Made by a program: the position numbers and the translations under genes. A DNA stretch of 57,562 nt from Anaerolineales bacterium (GTDB taxonomy: Bacteria; Chloroflexota; Anaerolineae; Anaerolineales; RBG-16-64-43): the NCBI GenBank assembly GCA_016928575.1, contig JAFGKK010000024.1, positions 1-57,562 of the forward strand, read 5' to 3'. The notes below the pieces were generated by a model that saw nothing but the letters and a program-made list of their open reading frames with translations, was not told where the DNA came from and made no database searches. Of the stretch, positions 1 to 8,589 are shown piece after piece. Each line of letters opens with the position of its first letter. The first letter of the stretch is position 1.

Positions 1-1
1 C

Positions 2-1060
2 CTGCTGGCGGGCCTGATCCGCTCGCAGATCGCCTCGTGCCTGATCTTCGACATGCACAACGATTACGGCTGGGCGGTGCGCGACGAGGCCGGGCGGGAA
101 TTCAAAGGCCTGCGCCAGCTGTTCGACGCGCGCGTCGTCACCTTCACCCTGGATCCGGAAACCTCGCGCCACCGCGGAAGCAAGGTGGACGGCATCCTGC
201 AGATCGGTTTGGAGGAGATCGAACCGGAAGACATCGAGTTGATCGCCCAACTGCTGCCGCTGAACGAGGTCCAGGTCGGTTCGCTGCACATGCTGCGCCG
301 AAAGCTCGGGAGAAAATGGATCGCGCGGCTCCTAAAGGAGGAGGCGGACGCGGACCTGCAGGAACTGGTGGCCAGCGAGCGCATCCTCCCCTCCACCCTC
401 GGCGCGATCCAGCGCAAGTTCGAATTGTTCCGCCGGCTCGGGTTTTTGCAGGAGAAGGCGCCGGATAAGGATCCGGTGGAGGAGATCTTCGCCACGCTCG
501 ACCAGGGGATCAGCGTGGTGTTGGAGTTCGGCCGGCACGGGAACCGGCTGGAAGCCTATATGCTGGTGGCCAACTACCTCACCCGGCGGATCCACGAGCG
601 CTACGTGGAGCGCAAGAACCGCGCCGCGGGCGGCGCCGCCGCCGAGCCGAAGCCGCTGGCGATCGTGATCGAGGAAGCCCACAAATTCCTCGACCCAGCC
701 CTGGCCCGCTTCACGATCTTCGGCGCGATCGCGCGCGAGATGCGCAAGTACAACGTCACCCTGCTGGTGGTGGACCAGCGCCCCTCGGCGATCGACGAGG
801 AGGTGATGAGCCAGATCGGAACGCGCGTCACCTGCCTTTTAGACAACGAGGCCGACGTGAAGGCGGTGCTTTCGGGGGTTTCGGGCGCCGGCGGCCTGCG
901 CGAGGTGCTGGCGCGGCTGGATACGCGCCAGCAGGCGCTGATCCTCGGGCACGCGGTGCCGATGCCGGTGGTGGTGCGCACCCGCGATTACGACTCCAAG
1001 CTCTACGCCGAGCTGGCCGGGATTCAGAAGAAGCCGAAGGGGCTGTATCCGGAATCCTGA
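2..1060 (+). CDS. HerA-like / DUF87 ATP-binding protein, 5' end outside window
   Basis: Only the C-terminal 352 codons are present; the reading frame is open from base 2, so the start and the Walker A region lie upstream of the window. The segment begins near the FDMHNDYG motif, which matches the D-x-H-x-E/D-Y signature that follows the Walker A strand in HerA/FtsK-type hexameric translocases. A Walker B strand with glutamates (IVIEEAHKFLDP) is encoded at about 658-693. A conserved late region (GTRVTCLLDNEADVKAVLSG) and a C-terminal strand ending in a TRDY motif are also typical of HerA-like ATPases. HerA proteins pump or process DNA, often with the NurA nuclease, but no nurA is visible because the upstream side is cut. 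DNA translocation is inferred from family membership. Confidence 0.8.
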   Translation: MLAGLIRSQIASCLIFDMHNDYGWAVRDEAGREFKGLRQLFDARVVTFTLDPETSRHRGSKVDGILQIGLEEIEPEDIELIAQLLPLNEVQVGSLHMLRRKLGRKWIARLLKEEADADLQELVASERILPSTLGAIQRKFELFRRLGFLQEKAPDKDPVEEIFATLDQGISVVLEFGRHGNRLEAYMLVANYLTRRIHERYVERKNRAAGGAAAEPKPLAIVIEEAHKFLDPALARFTIFGAIAREMRKYNVTLLVVDQRPSAIDEEVMSQIGTRVTCLLDNEADVKAVLSGVSGAGGLREVLARLDTRQQALILGHAVPMPVVVRTRDYDSKLYAELAGIQKKPKGLYPES

Positions 1061-1256
1061 TCCCGGCGCCCTTCCCCCCGGGTTCATTCGGCAGAGGCCA
1101 TAAGAGAACGGGGGAAAGGCGATTCCATCAAAGAATTCGGATCGAATAGATGGGGCGCGAATCAGCACCGATGATTTTCCATGGAGGAACGGTCGCCAAG
1201 GGCCATTTGCCGGCCGGCGCCGTCAACCCGCAAGCAATGCTTCCAAGGCCTTAACC

Positions 1257-2333
1257 ATGAAAAAATCCGTTGCCGCAATCATCCGCAGGATCGGCGCTTC
1301 CCGCAATGCGGCACCTTTCGCCGTCGCGGCCGCAGCCGTATTGCTCAGCCTTGCGACCGTCGCCTGGCAGGCGCGCAGCCTGGGCTTGCCTTATCTGGAA
1401 GAGTATCTTCAGATCGAACGCCACACCGCCGTGATCCAGGGCACAGCGGGCAATCCCTGGCAGTACCGCGTGTTGTCGGAATACATCTCCGAGGGTTTGA
1501 TTCGGTTGTTTCAAGGGGTCGGCGTCCCGCACGCCGTCGCCGCCGCGTTCATCTTCCTGCGCGTGCTTCAGAACATCCTGATCTTTCTCGCCGCGTTTGC
1601 GTATTATCGGGCCGTCGGCCTTCCCGCGGCGCACGGGTTCGCGGGTCTCGGCATGCTTTCCTGGAGCATGTTGACCTCGCTGTACAACAGCGATCTTTCC
1701 TTTAATACCTACTTCGACGTTTTATTTTTCTTGCTGGCCGGCCTCGCCATTCTCGGCCAGAAACCGCTGTGGATCCTTCCGCTGTCGGTGCTGGCGGCGT
1801 TCAACCGCGAAACCGGGGTGCTGATCCCGCTCATGCTGATGGCGGTCCAGCTGCGGCGCGCACCGGGAAAGCAACGGAACGCGGCCCTGGGGGTGGGCGC
1901 GCTGTCGCTGGCGATAAACCTGGCCGTGTTTTTCGGCTTGCGGATTGTATACGGACCCCAGGAGATGGTGTTGAGTTTCGTAGGCCTGTCTCCCGGCGCG
2001 GAGGTCTTGTCATACAACCTGTTGCGGCCATTGACTTGGGTGATCCTGATCAATATGACGGGAATCGCGCCGTTGCTGGCGCCGTTCTCCTACCCCGGCT
2101 GGCGCCCAGAGTTGAAAACCTGCTTTTGGGTCGTGGTTCCAATCTGGCTATTCGTCCATGCAGTTGCCAGCATCATGGCGGAATGCCGGGTTTTCCTGGT
2201 TCCGCAGGCGATGTTCTTCATTCCGGGCGCGCTGCTGGTGTTGCACTCTTCCGGCAATCCCCCTCCGGCGCCCGCAGACCGGTTCGCGCCGAATCGGCCG
2301 GAACCCACAAGCGGGTTAAGGGGCCGCGTTTGA
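1257..2333 (+). CDS. polytopic membrane protein of unknown function
   Basis: A 358-residue protein with roughly eight to nine hydrophobic segments spread from about residue 20 to residue 335, so it is an integral membrane protein. The N-terminal loop carries QYRVLSEY and the middle carries FNRETGVL. Motifs of this kind occur in unassigned GT-C-like or mannosyltransferase-like membrane proteins, but I cannot place it in a named family. The ATG at 1257 is used because the hydrophobic part starts soon after it; the purine-rich stretch before it is weak. It is followed by about 170 bases without a gene and then by a broken DinB-like gene. Role unknown. Confidence 0.6.
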   Translation: MKKSVAAIIRRIGASRNAAPFAVAAAAVLLSLATVAWQARSLGLPYLEEYLQIERHTAVIQGTAGNPWQYRVLSEYISEGLIRLFQGVGVPHAVAAAFIFLRVLQNILIFLAAFAYYRAVGLPAAHGFAGLGMLSWSMLTSLYNSDLSFNTYFDVLFFLLAGLAILGQKPLWILPLSVLAAFNRETGVLIPLMLMAVQLRRAPGKQRNAALGVGALSLAINLAVFFGLRIVYGPQEMVLSFVGLSPGAEVLSYNLLRPLTWVILINMTGIAPLLAPFSYPGWRPELKTCFWVVVPIWLFVHAVASIMAECRVFLVPQAMFFIPGALLVLHSSGNPPPAPADRFAPNRPEPTSGLRGRV

Positions 2334-2501
2334 AGCTGATATAGAAATCCCGCCGCAATGACGCGAGGCCTCGAAGGGATGTTGGGCATGGTTCTTGTCA
2401 ATACTTCTGCTTTTCTTGCGTCCTTGCGGTAAAAAGGCTTCCCAATGAAATCCGACCGCAAAGCCTGGAACCGATAGCAGACACTCATCCGCCGGATTCT
2501 G

Positions 2502-3221
2502 ATGAAGGAAAAAGACTACCGCAAGGCGCTGTCGCTGCTGGTCGAGCACCACGCCGCGGTGCACGCCGCCGGACTCGGAGGACGCTGGTCGTATCAGGAG
2601 GACCTCCTCGGTCCGCTGAGCGAAGCCCAATACCGGTTTGTTCCGAAAGCCGGCTAAGGGGTCATCCGGAAAATCTGGCACATTACCCGGATCGAAGACC
2701 TGACCATCAACCTGTTGTTGGCCGTCGCCAAACGGTTGATCCTGGACGGCGAGTGGCTGAAGCGGCTCGGAATCCGGCATACGGATTGCGGGAACGGCAT
2801 GCCGCAATCCAACGCGGCGCGGATGAGCCGGACGAAAAACATCGGGGCGCTGCTGGCTTACCGGAGGATCTTCGGCCGGCGCACGCAAAGCATCCTGCGG
2901 CGGTTGAACCCCGAAGCATTGTGGGAGAAACCCGCGCCGGAGCGAGTGGCGCGGATCGTAAAGGAGAAAGGGGTGCGTAAAAACTCGGCCTGGCTGTTGA
3001 AGTTCTGGAGCGGAAACCCGTCCGCCGACATCCTGCTGATGCCGATTACGCGCCATCCGTTCGTCCACCTCAACGAAATCGGGCGGATGATGCCGGCGCT
3101 GAAGAGAATTCCAGGGCCTCTCTCCGCCAAGCCCGCCTTCGGCACGCGCGGGCTGAGGGCAGGGCGGCCGCAGAGCATCCGCAAAGGGGTACCCGTACCG
3201 CCGGCGGCCGACAAACCCTGA
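2502..3221 (+). pseudogene. DinB-like protein interrupted by an in-frame TAA
   Basis: Two open stretches in the same frame are separated by a single TAA at 2655-2657: codons 2502-2654 and 2658-3218. Read through the stop, they form one protein of about 235-240 residues with the pattern of DinB/YfiT four-helix metal-binding proteins. These features are an N-terminal helix with VEHHAAVHAAG, then IWHITRIEDLTIN just after the stop, and a late RHPFVHLNEIGRMMPALKR helix. In the family these histidines bind a metal. The second half has no good start of its own (only a TTG at 2715, inside a helix), so independent translation is unlikely. The last 30 residues after the helix look like run-on sequence. 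It is either a recent nonsense mutation, a base-calling error, or recoding; the first two are more likely. Confidence 0.65.
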
Positions 3222-3502
3222 AGGCCGCCGGACAGCCCCGCAAGGGCGAATAGAGAACGCCGGTTTTCCGCAAGCGAAATCGGGTTGGCGAAGGAAGCCC
3301 GGCGGACGCGCTGCACAAACAGCGCTCCTCGGATATTTGCTTCGTCACCCGGATGGAATTGCCCCGCCTCCTTCGCGCCCCGGTCCGGTTTACGGCCGCG
3401 CCCGCAGGAAGCCGCTCCGCGCGAGGCGCAAGCCGAAATGGGGCGTTGAGCGCGCGCGTCGCGGCAAGACCCGGCCATCCCCAAAACAATGCCAATCGGG
3501 TT

Positions 3503-4702
3503 ATGATAATCCCCGGTTCAGGAGGCCTTATTAAAACATTCCGGTCGGCCCTTTTCTATTTCTTGTTTTTCGGGGGATACGCCTCGGCCTTTCCCTACAT
3601 CGTCGTCTATTACCAGGGATTGGGATTCTCCGGCGCGGAAATCGGCCTGCTGACCGGCGCCGTCCCCCTGGTCACGTTCTTCAGCGCTCCGTTCTGGACC
3701 AGGCTTGCGGATTCCACGGGCCGCCACCGGCGGATCATGACTCTCACCATCGCCGGAGCCGTCCTCTCCGTCTGTTTGATCCCGCTCCTGCGTTCGTTCG
3801 CCCCGATCCTCGTCTGCGGACTGAGCCTGAGTTTCTTCATGGCTCCGGTCTCCTCCTTCGCCGACAACTCCACCATGCAAACCCTGGGCGAAAAGCGGGA
3901 GCTCTTCGGCCGCGTCCGCCTGGGCGGGTCGGTCGGTTTTGCGCTCATGGCGGCGGTGGCGGGCGCCGTCGTTCAGACCACCGGTTTGCGGACGGCGTTT
4001 TGGATCGCCGGATTCCTGTACTTGCTGGGCTTGCTGGTCAGCCAAAAATTCGATCACGGTTCTTCGGCCGCCAAACCCGGCGCACGCCACGGCCCCGGCG
4101 CCCTTCTGCGCGATCCGCGCTGGATCATCTTCCTCGGAATCGCGTTCGCAGGCGGCCTGGCGCTGACCGCCGTCAACAACTACCTCTTCCCGCTGATGAA
4201 GGAGCTGGGCGCGAAGGAATCCGTCATGGGAATCGCGCTGAGCATCGGAACCGTCCTGGAGTTTCCCATCCTTTTTTTCAGCAACCGCCTGATCCGTTTT
4301 TTCAAGCCCTACGGACTTTTTTTGCTCTCGATGGTGTTCACCGGGGCGCGCCTGCTTCTGCTGGGGTGGAACACCTCGCCCGAGCTCGTCCTGCTGATCC
4401 AGCTCTTGAACGGACTCTCCTTCCCGGTGATGATCATCGCGGGCGTGGCCTACGCTCACGAACGGGCCCCCGCAGGATACACGGCCACCGCCCAGGGAAT
4501 GTTCAGCGCGACGGTGTTCGGGATCGGCTGCGCGGCCGGCGGCTTCCTCGGCGGACCGCTTCTGGAGACGCTCGGCGGACGCGGATTGTTTTTGGTCTAC
4601 GGCGCGATCACCACGGTGATCCTTGCGGCCGGGGCGCTTCTCGGCCGAATGCTCCCTGCGCGAAGGCCCGCCGCCGGCTCCGCAATCGGAAGAATTCCCT
4701 GA
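3503..4702 (+). CDS. MFS transporter (LacY/MFS_1-like, nucleoside or sugar type)
   Basis: About 399 residues with 12 predicted membrane helices. The beginning (FGGYASAFPYIVVYYQGLGF) and the loop between helices 2 and 3 (ARFWTRLADSTGRHRR-like) match the MFS_1-like group, which includes LacY and the phenylpropionate permease HcaT. It probably moves a small solute with protons; the substrate cannot be told. The start is unusual. ATG 3503 lies inside a TATGATAAT string, while a perfect AGGAGG sits at 3520-3525 followed four bases later by an in-frame ATT at 3530. Starting at 3530 gives the expected short hydrophilic N-terminus (I/M-KTFRSALFYF). The gene stands alone, with the broken DinB gene upstream and an ABC exporter downstream. 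Confidence 0.8.
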   Translation: MIIPGSGGLIKTFRSALFYFLFFGGYASAFPYIVVYYQGLGFSGAEIGLLTGAVPLVTFFSAPFWTRLADSTGRHRRIMTLTIAGAVLSVCLIPLLRSFAPILVCGLSLSFFMAPVSSFADNSTMQTLGEKRELFGRVRLGGSVGFALMAAVAGAVVQTTGLRTAFWIAGFLYLLGLLVSQKFDHGSSAAKPGARHGPGALLRDPRWIIFLGIAFAGGLALTAVNNYLFPLMKELGAKESVMGIALSIGTVLEFPILFFSNRLIRFFKPYGLFLLSMVFTGARLLLLGWNTSPELVLLIQLLNGLSFPVMIIAGVAYAHERAPAGYTATAQGMFSATVFGIGCAAGGFLGGPLLETLGGRGLFLVYGAITTVILAAGALLGRMLPARRPAAGSAIGRIP

Positions 4703-5205
4703 CGCGGGCGGAGGCCTTTCTACTCGTCGTTCCAACCGGCGTGCCCCAAAAACCCGCAATCCCCCCGGAATCGCACCGCAAGGGATCGGATCCGCCCCGG
4801 CGATTGGAGTACACTGTCTTGAGGAACGGCGGAGAACCGTCGGGGAATCCAAAGCAAGGCCAAACAACCACAGCTTCAACCCGGCGATCCTCATGCCGGC
4901 ACCCGCTCTCGGCTTTTTTCGCCGGGGGCGGATGATGGGGGGGAAGAATTGGGCGGTTTTTTTTGTAAGTTCTTCAATACCGGCAACAGGCTGAGCAGAC
5001 ATAAAAGAGGAAAACTTTATATAGGAGTCGGCCGTATGTAGTACAGTAAGCGCCTAATCCGCCGTTGCGGAGCTTTCAAGAAGCCCGGCGGCGGTCGCGA
5101 TCCTCACAACAAACGCCGTGCGGCCGCTTCTTCCGGTCTCCGGCGGGGCGGTTTCCGGGCCTGATCCCAAGCCGGCCGTTGGTTTTTCACAGGAGCGAGG
5201 TTTTC
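4703..5205. other. gene-free 503-nt spacer with a partial dispersed repeat
   Basis: No coding sequence is convincing here. The segment 4892-4935 (ending in the CGCCGGGGGCGG string) resembles one arm of the dispersed repeat seen complete at 10979-11105, 45578-45739 and 51097-51192. A run of eight to nine T at about 4957-4965 follows a G-rich stretch and could end transcription of the MFS gene. The AT-richer stretch 5000-5050 may hold the promoter of the following ABC operon, but no clear pair of hexamers is visible. Confidence 0.4.
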
Positions 5206-5976
5206 ATGGATGCATCTTCCCCCCTGATCCAGACCAGCCATTTGGTGAAGAAGTTCGGCGAGAAAACCGCCGTCAACGACGTTTCCTTCGCCGTCCACGG
5301 CGGCGAGGTGTTTGGATTCCTCGGGCCCAACGGCGCCGGCAAGACCACCACCATTAAAGCGATCGTCGGCCTCCTGCAGCCCACCTCCGGCACGGTGACC
5401 GTGGCGGGATACGACGTGCAACTGCAGCCGACGCAGGCCAAAGCGGCGATCGGCTACGTCCCCGACACGCCCAACCTGTATATGAAGCTTTCGGCCCGGG
5501 AACTCCTGCGATTCGTAGGCGACCTCTACGAGCTGCCGCAGGCCAAAGTCCGGGAGCGGATCGACGAACTGCTGCGGCTGTTCGACCTGGCCGATGCCGG
5601 CAACGACCTGATCGACTCCTACAGCCACGGCATGAAGCAGAAGGCGGCCCTGGCCGCGGCGCTGATCCACGATCCGAAGGTGCTGGTCCTCGACGAACCG
5701 ACGGTCGGACTGGATCCGAAATCCGCGCGATTGATCAAGGACATGCTGCGCCAGCTGGCCGACCGCGGCGCGGCGGTGTTCCTCTCCACCCACATCCTCG
5801 AGATCGCCGAGCGGATGTGCGACCGGATCGGCATCATCGACCGCGGAAATCTCGCGGCGGTGGGGACGATGGACGAACTGCGGGCTTTGGGCAAAGGCGA
5901 GCGCAGCCTGGAGGACATCTTCCTCGCCGTGACCGGCGGGGCCGAGGAGGCCGAGATCGCCGAGGTGCTGAAATGA
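5206..5976 (+). CDS. ABC transporter ATP-binding protein (ABC-2 export type)
   Basis: A 256-residue nucleotide-binding domain. Walker [10 protein letters not shown] is at residues 40-48, the signature region is degenerate (YSHGMKQKAALAAAL), Walker B is VLVLDEPTVGLDP at about 160, and the switch His is in STHILEIAERMCDR. The long C-terminal tail and the modified signature (SHGMKQK) are typical of ABC-2 exporters of the CcmA/NatA/DrrA group. ATG 5206 is chosen because AGGAGCGAGG lies just before it; longer in-frame starts upstream lack this. The stop overlaps the start of the permease gene as ATGA, so the pair is translationally coupled. Substrate unknown. Confidence 0.93.
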   Translation: MDASSPLIQTSHLVKKFGEKTAVNDVSFAVHGGEVFGFLGPNGAGKTTTIKAIVGLLQPTSGTVTVAGYDVQLQPTQAKAAIGYVPDTPNLYMKLSARELLRFVGDLYELPQAKVRERIDELLRLFDLADAGNDLIDSYSHGMKQKAALAAALIHDPKVLVLDEPTVGLDPKSARLIKDMLRQLADRGAAVFLSTHILEIAERMCDRIGIIDRGNLAAVGTMDELRALGKGERSLEDIFLAVTGGAEEAEIAEVLK

Positions 5977-7796
5977 CGGCCGTCCGTCCCGCCGGCTGGA
6001 AGGAGCCCTTCCATCCCGAGCATTCCCTGTGGCACCATGTGTGGCGCCTGCTGGGCCTGCAGGTCCGGATTTCCTGGAGCACGTTCCGCGCCGCGAAATT
6101 GCGCCGCAAGATCGGCACGGTCGCCCTGGCTGTGGTGATTCTGGTTTTCGCCGGCGGCGTCTTTGCCTTGAGCTGGTTCCTGCTCAGCCTGCTGCGCTCC
6201 CCCGAGCTTGCCGAAGTGCTCGCCGAGCAGAACCAGCCTTCGATGGCGCCCTTTTTGGAAAGCGTGCCCGTCCTGATCCTGGCCGGCGCCTTTGCGGGGA
6301 TCCTGATCACCAGCTTTGGCGTCCTGCTTTCGGCCCTATATCTCTCCGGCGATTTGGATTTCCTGCTCTCGGCGCCGGTGCCGATCCGGGCCGTGTTCGT
6401 GGCCAAGCAGCTGCAGGCGATCCTGCCCAACTTCGGCTTCATCGCCCTGTTCGGCCTGCCGATCCTTTTCGGACTCGGCGCGGCGGGAGGCTACAACTTC
6501 CTCTATTATCCGTTGGCGGTGATCGTCCTGGCGCTGCTGGCGTTGGCCGCGGCGGGGATCGGCAGCCTGCTGGTGATGGGCGTATGCCGGATCTTCCCCG
6601 CCCGGCGGGTGGCCGAAATCCTCGGCGCGATCGGCGCGACGTTCTCGATCCTGTGCTCGCAATCCGGCAACTTCGTGAACGCCATGAACCTGGAGGAGCA
6701 AAACCTCGGCCCGCAGCAGATCCCGATCGGCGCCATCACCCGCTTCAATTCCCCTTGGATCCCGCTTTCCTGGGCCGGGCGCGGATTGGTCGATCTCGGC
6801 GAAGGACGTTGGCTGGGCGCGGCCCTGTTCCTGGGGCTGACCATCACGCTGACCGTCGGCCTGTTCCTGCTTTCGCTGGCCGCCGCCGAGCGGCTGTATT
6901 ACAGCGGTTGGGCGAGCATGCAGGCCGGCGGCCGCAAGAAGCGCGCGGCGAAAGCCCGTTCCCCTCAAGCGGGGAAGGCGCCCTCCGCCCCGGCAAAGGC
7001 CGGCGCCGCCGCATCCTTCCTGGCGGAATTTATCCCGCAGCCCGTGCTGGGAATCTTTCAGAAGGATTTTCTCACCCTGCGCCGCGATCCGCGCAACATG
7101 GGCCAGCTGATCACCCCGATCATCGTCGCCGTCGTCTACATGTTCGTCATCTTCCGCCCCGGCAGCCCGGCGCTGGAAGGCCAAGGCGAAGCTCCAGCGT
7201 GGTTCATGCAATTAATCGAAACCGCGATGTATTACGGGAACGCCGCGATTGCGCTGTTCGTGGGCTGGTCGCTGATCTCGCGGTTGGGGATGATGGGATT
7301 TTCCCAGGAGGGCCGAAATTACTGGATGCTGAAGACGGCGCCGGTGGGGGCCGCCGTGCTGCTCGGCGCGAAGTTCCTGGTAGCCTATCTGCCCGGCTTG
7401 GTCCTCGGCGTGCTGACGATGGCGGTGATCACGCTCGTGCGCGGCGGATCGATCCCGCTGCTGCTGTTCGGCCTGGCGGTGGTGGCGCTGGCGGACACCG
7501 GAGCGGCCGGAATCAACGTGGCCTTCGGCGTAACCGGCGCGAACCTGACCTGGGAAGATCCGCGCCGGATGAACGCCGGCTGGTCAGGCTGTTTCGGGAT
7601 GCTGTTCAGTTTTCTGTACCTGGGAATCGTTGCGGCATTGTACTTCGGGCCGCCCCTTCTGCTTTCGGCCTTCGGCCTGCCCGATTTGGTCGGCTATGCG
7701 GCAGGCATCCTGTTGGGAGGCGCCTTTAGCCTGGGATGCACTGTTATTCCTCTGCGGTTGGTCGCCGGCCGTGTGGCGCGGATCGGGAACACCTGA
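5973..7796 (+). CDS. ABC-2 type exporter permease
   Basis: A 607-residue membrane protein with about 12-14 hydrophobic segments and a charged, Ala/Lys/Pro-rich cytoplasmic linker near residues 310-345 (KKRAAKARSPQAGKAPSAPAK). The start at 5973 overlaps the stop of the ATPase gene (ATGA), which supports a two-gene exporter. Such fused, long ABC-2 permeases pair with NatA-like ATPases; the architecture resembles the family annotated as putative ABC exporter (ABC_tran_2), an assignment from pattern rather than a search. Because the permease looks duplicated in one chain, one copy plus two ATPases may be enough for a transporter. Substrate unknown. Confidence 0.85.
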   Translation: MTAVRPAGWKEPFHPEHSLWHHVWRLLGLQVRISWSTFRAAKLRRKIGTVALAVVILVFAGGVFALSWFLLSLLRSPELAEVLAEQNQPSMAPFLESVPVLILAGAFAGILITSFGVLLSALYLSGDLDFLLSAPVPIRAVFVAKQLQAILPNFGFIALFGLPILFGLGAAGGYNFLYYPLAVIVLALLALAAAGIGSLLVMGVCRIFPARRVAEILGAIGATFSILCSQSGNFVNAMNLEEQNLGPQQIPIGAITRFNSPWIPLSWAGRGLVDLGEGRWLGAALFLGLTITLTVGLFLLSLAAAERLYYSGWASMQAGGRKKRAAKARSPQAGKAPSAPAKAGAAASFLAEFIPQPVLGIFQKDFLTLRRDPRNMGQLITPIIVAVVYMFVIFRPGSPALEGQGEAPAWFMQLIETAMYYGNAAIALFVGWSLISRLGMMGFSQEGRNYWMLKTAPVGAAVLLGAKFLVAYLPGLVLGVLTMAVITLVRGGSIPLLLFGLAVVALADTGAAGINVAFGVTGANLTWEDPRRMNAGWSGCFGMLFSFLYLGIVAALYFGPPLLLSAFGLPDLVGYAAGILLGGAFSLGCTVIPLRLVAGRVARIGNT

Positions 7797-8012
7797 TCGG
7801 ATATCGGGACGTTAAAAGGGGGGAGAGTTACTAAGTAGCCCCAACGCTTCTTACGGGCGCTGGGAACCCCCCGGCCGATATCGCGGTCGGCCGGCGCTGA
7901 ATCCCCGCGCCTTTTAAACACCCCGGCAGAGCCCCATCCGCTCGCGGCCTTTGCGATATACTCGACCAATCCCGAAGGAAATTCCTTCGCCGTCCGCTCA
8001 ACGGGAGGTGCG

Positions 8013-8510
8013 ATGAAACCCGCCTTGCTCGTCATCGACGTGCAGAAAAAGTTTTTCGGTGGCAATGCCCGCCTCGCCGAGGAACTGCGCGAAGCTTCGG
8101 AATACATCAACGCCGCGATCGACCTGTTCCGCAAGAAGGGCTTTCCGGTGGTCTGCATTCAGCACACGGACCCGGACAACGATCTGGTTGCCGGCCAGCC
8201 CGGCTTCGACGTCCCGGAGATTCTGAAAATCCTTCCTGGCGATTTGCACATCCACAAGACGTACAGCAACTCCTTCACCAAAACGGGGCTGGCGGAAAAG
8301 CTGCGCGGACTCGGCGCGGACACGATCGTCGTGACCGGATTCGCGGCGGAATACTGCGTCCTGGCCGCCGCCCGCGGCGCGGAGGATCACGACTTCACCG
8401 CGGTAATCCTGCGCGATTCGATCATCGGCGGCAGGCCGGGCAACGCCAAACTGATCGAAAGCATCTGCAACATCGTCTCGTACGATGCGCTGGAAAAATT
8501 CTTAGAATAG
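8013..8510 (+). CDS. isochorismatase-family cysteine hydrolase
   Basis: A 165-residue protein of the usual family length. The catalytic triad can be read directly: Asp9 in LLVIDVQKKF, Lys82 in HIHKTYSNSF, and Cys115 in GFAAEYCVLAAARGA. The family hydrolyses C-N or C-O bonds in isochorismate, nicotinamide, ureidoacrylate and similar compounds; the substrate here cannot be read from the sequence. An AACGGGAGGTGCG purine-rich stretch precedes the ATG at 8013. The gene is about 80 bases upstream of a broken glycosyltransferase gene and looks transcribed alone. Confidence 0.92.
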   Translation: MKPALLVIDVQKKFFGGNARLAEELREASEYINAAIDLFRKKGFPVVCIQHTDPDNDLVAGQPGFDVPEILKILPGDLHIHKTYSNSFTKTGLAEKLRGLGADTIVVTGFAAEYCVLAAARGAEDHDFTAVILRDSIIGGRPGNAKLIESICNIVSYDALEKFLE

Positions 8511-8589
8511 CGATTCCGGCGGATGCGTTCAGTCGGACCGAGTAAAGCCGCGTCGGCCGCCCGCCGGTTGTTCCCCGGCAAGGAACGCC

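Noticed and set aside
3518-5002. Long minus-strand open frame of 494 codons opposite the MFS gene
   Set aside because: Low-complexity Arg/Gly/Glu/Ala content with no motif; the plus strand has a clear 12-helix transporter. It is an antisense shadow in GC-rich DNA.
6029-7729. 566-codon plus-strand frame inside the ABC permease region
   Set aside because: Arg/Pro/Gly-rich and without domains; the other plus frame encodes a coherent membrane permease.
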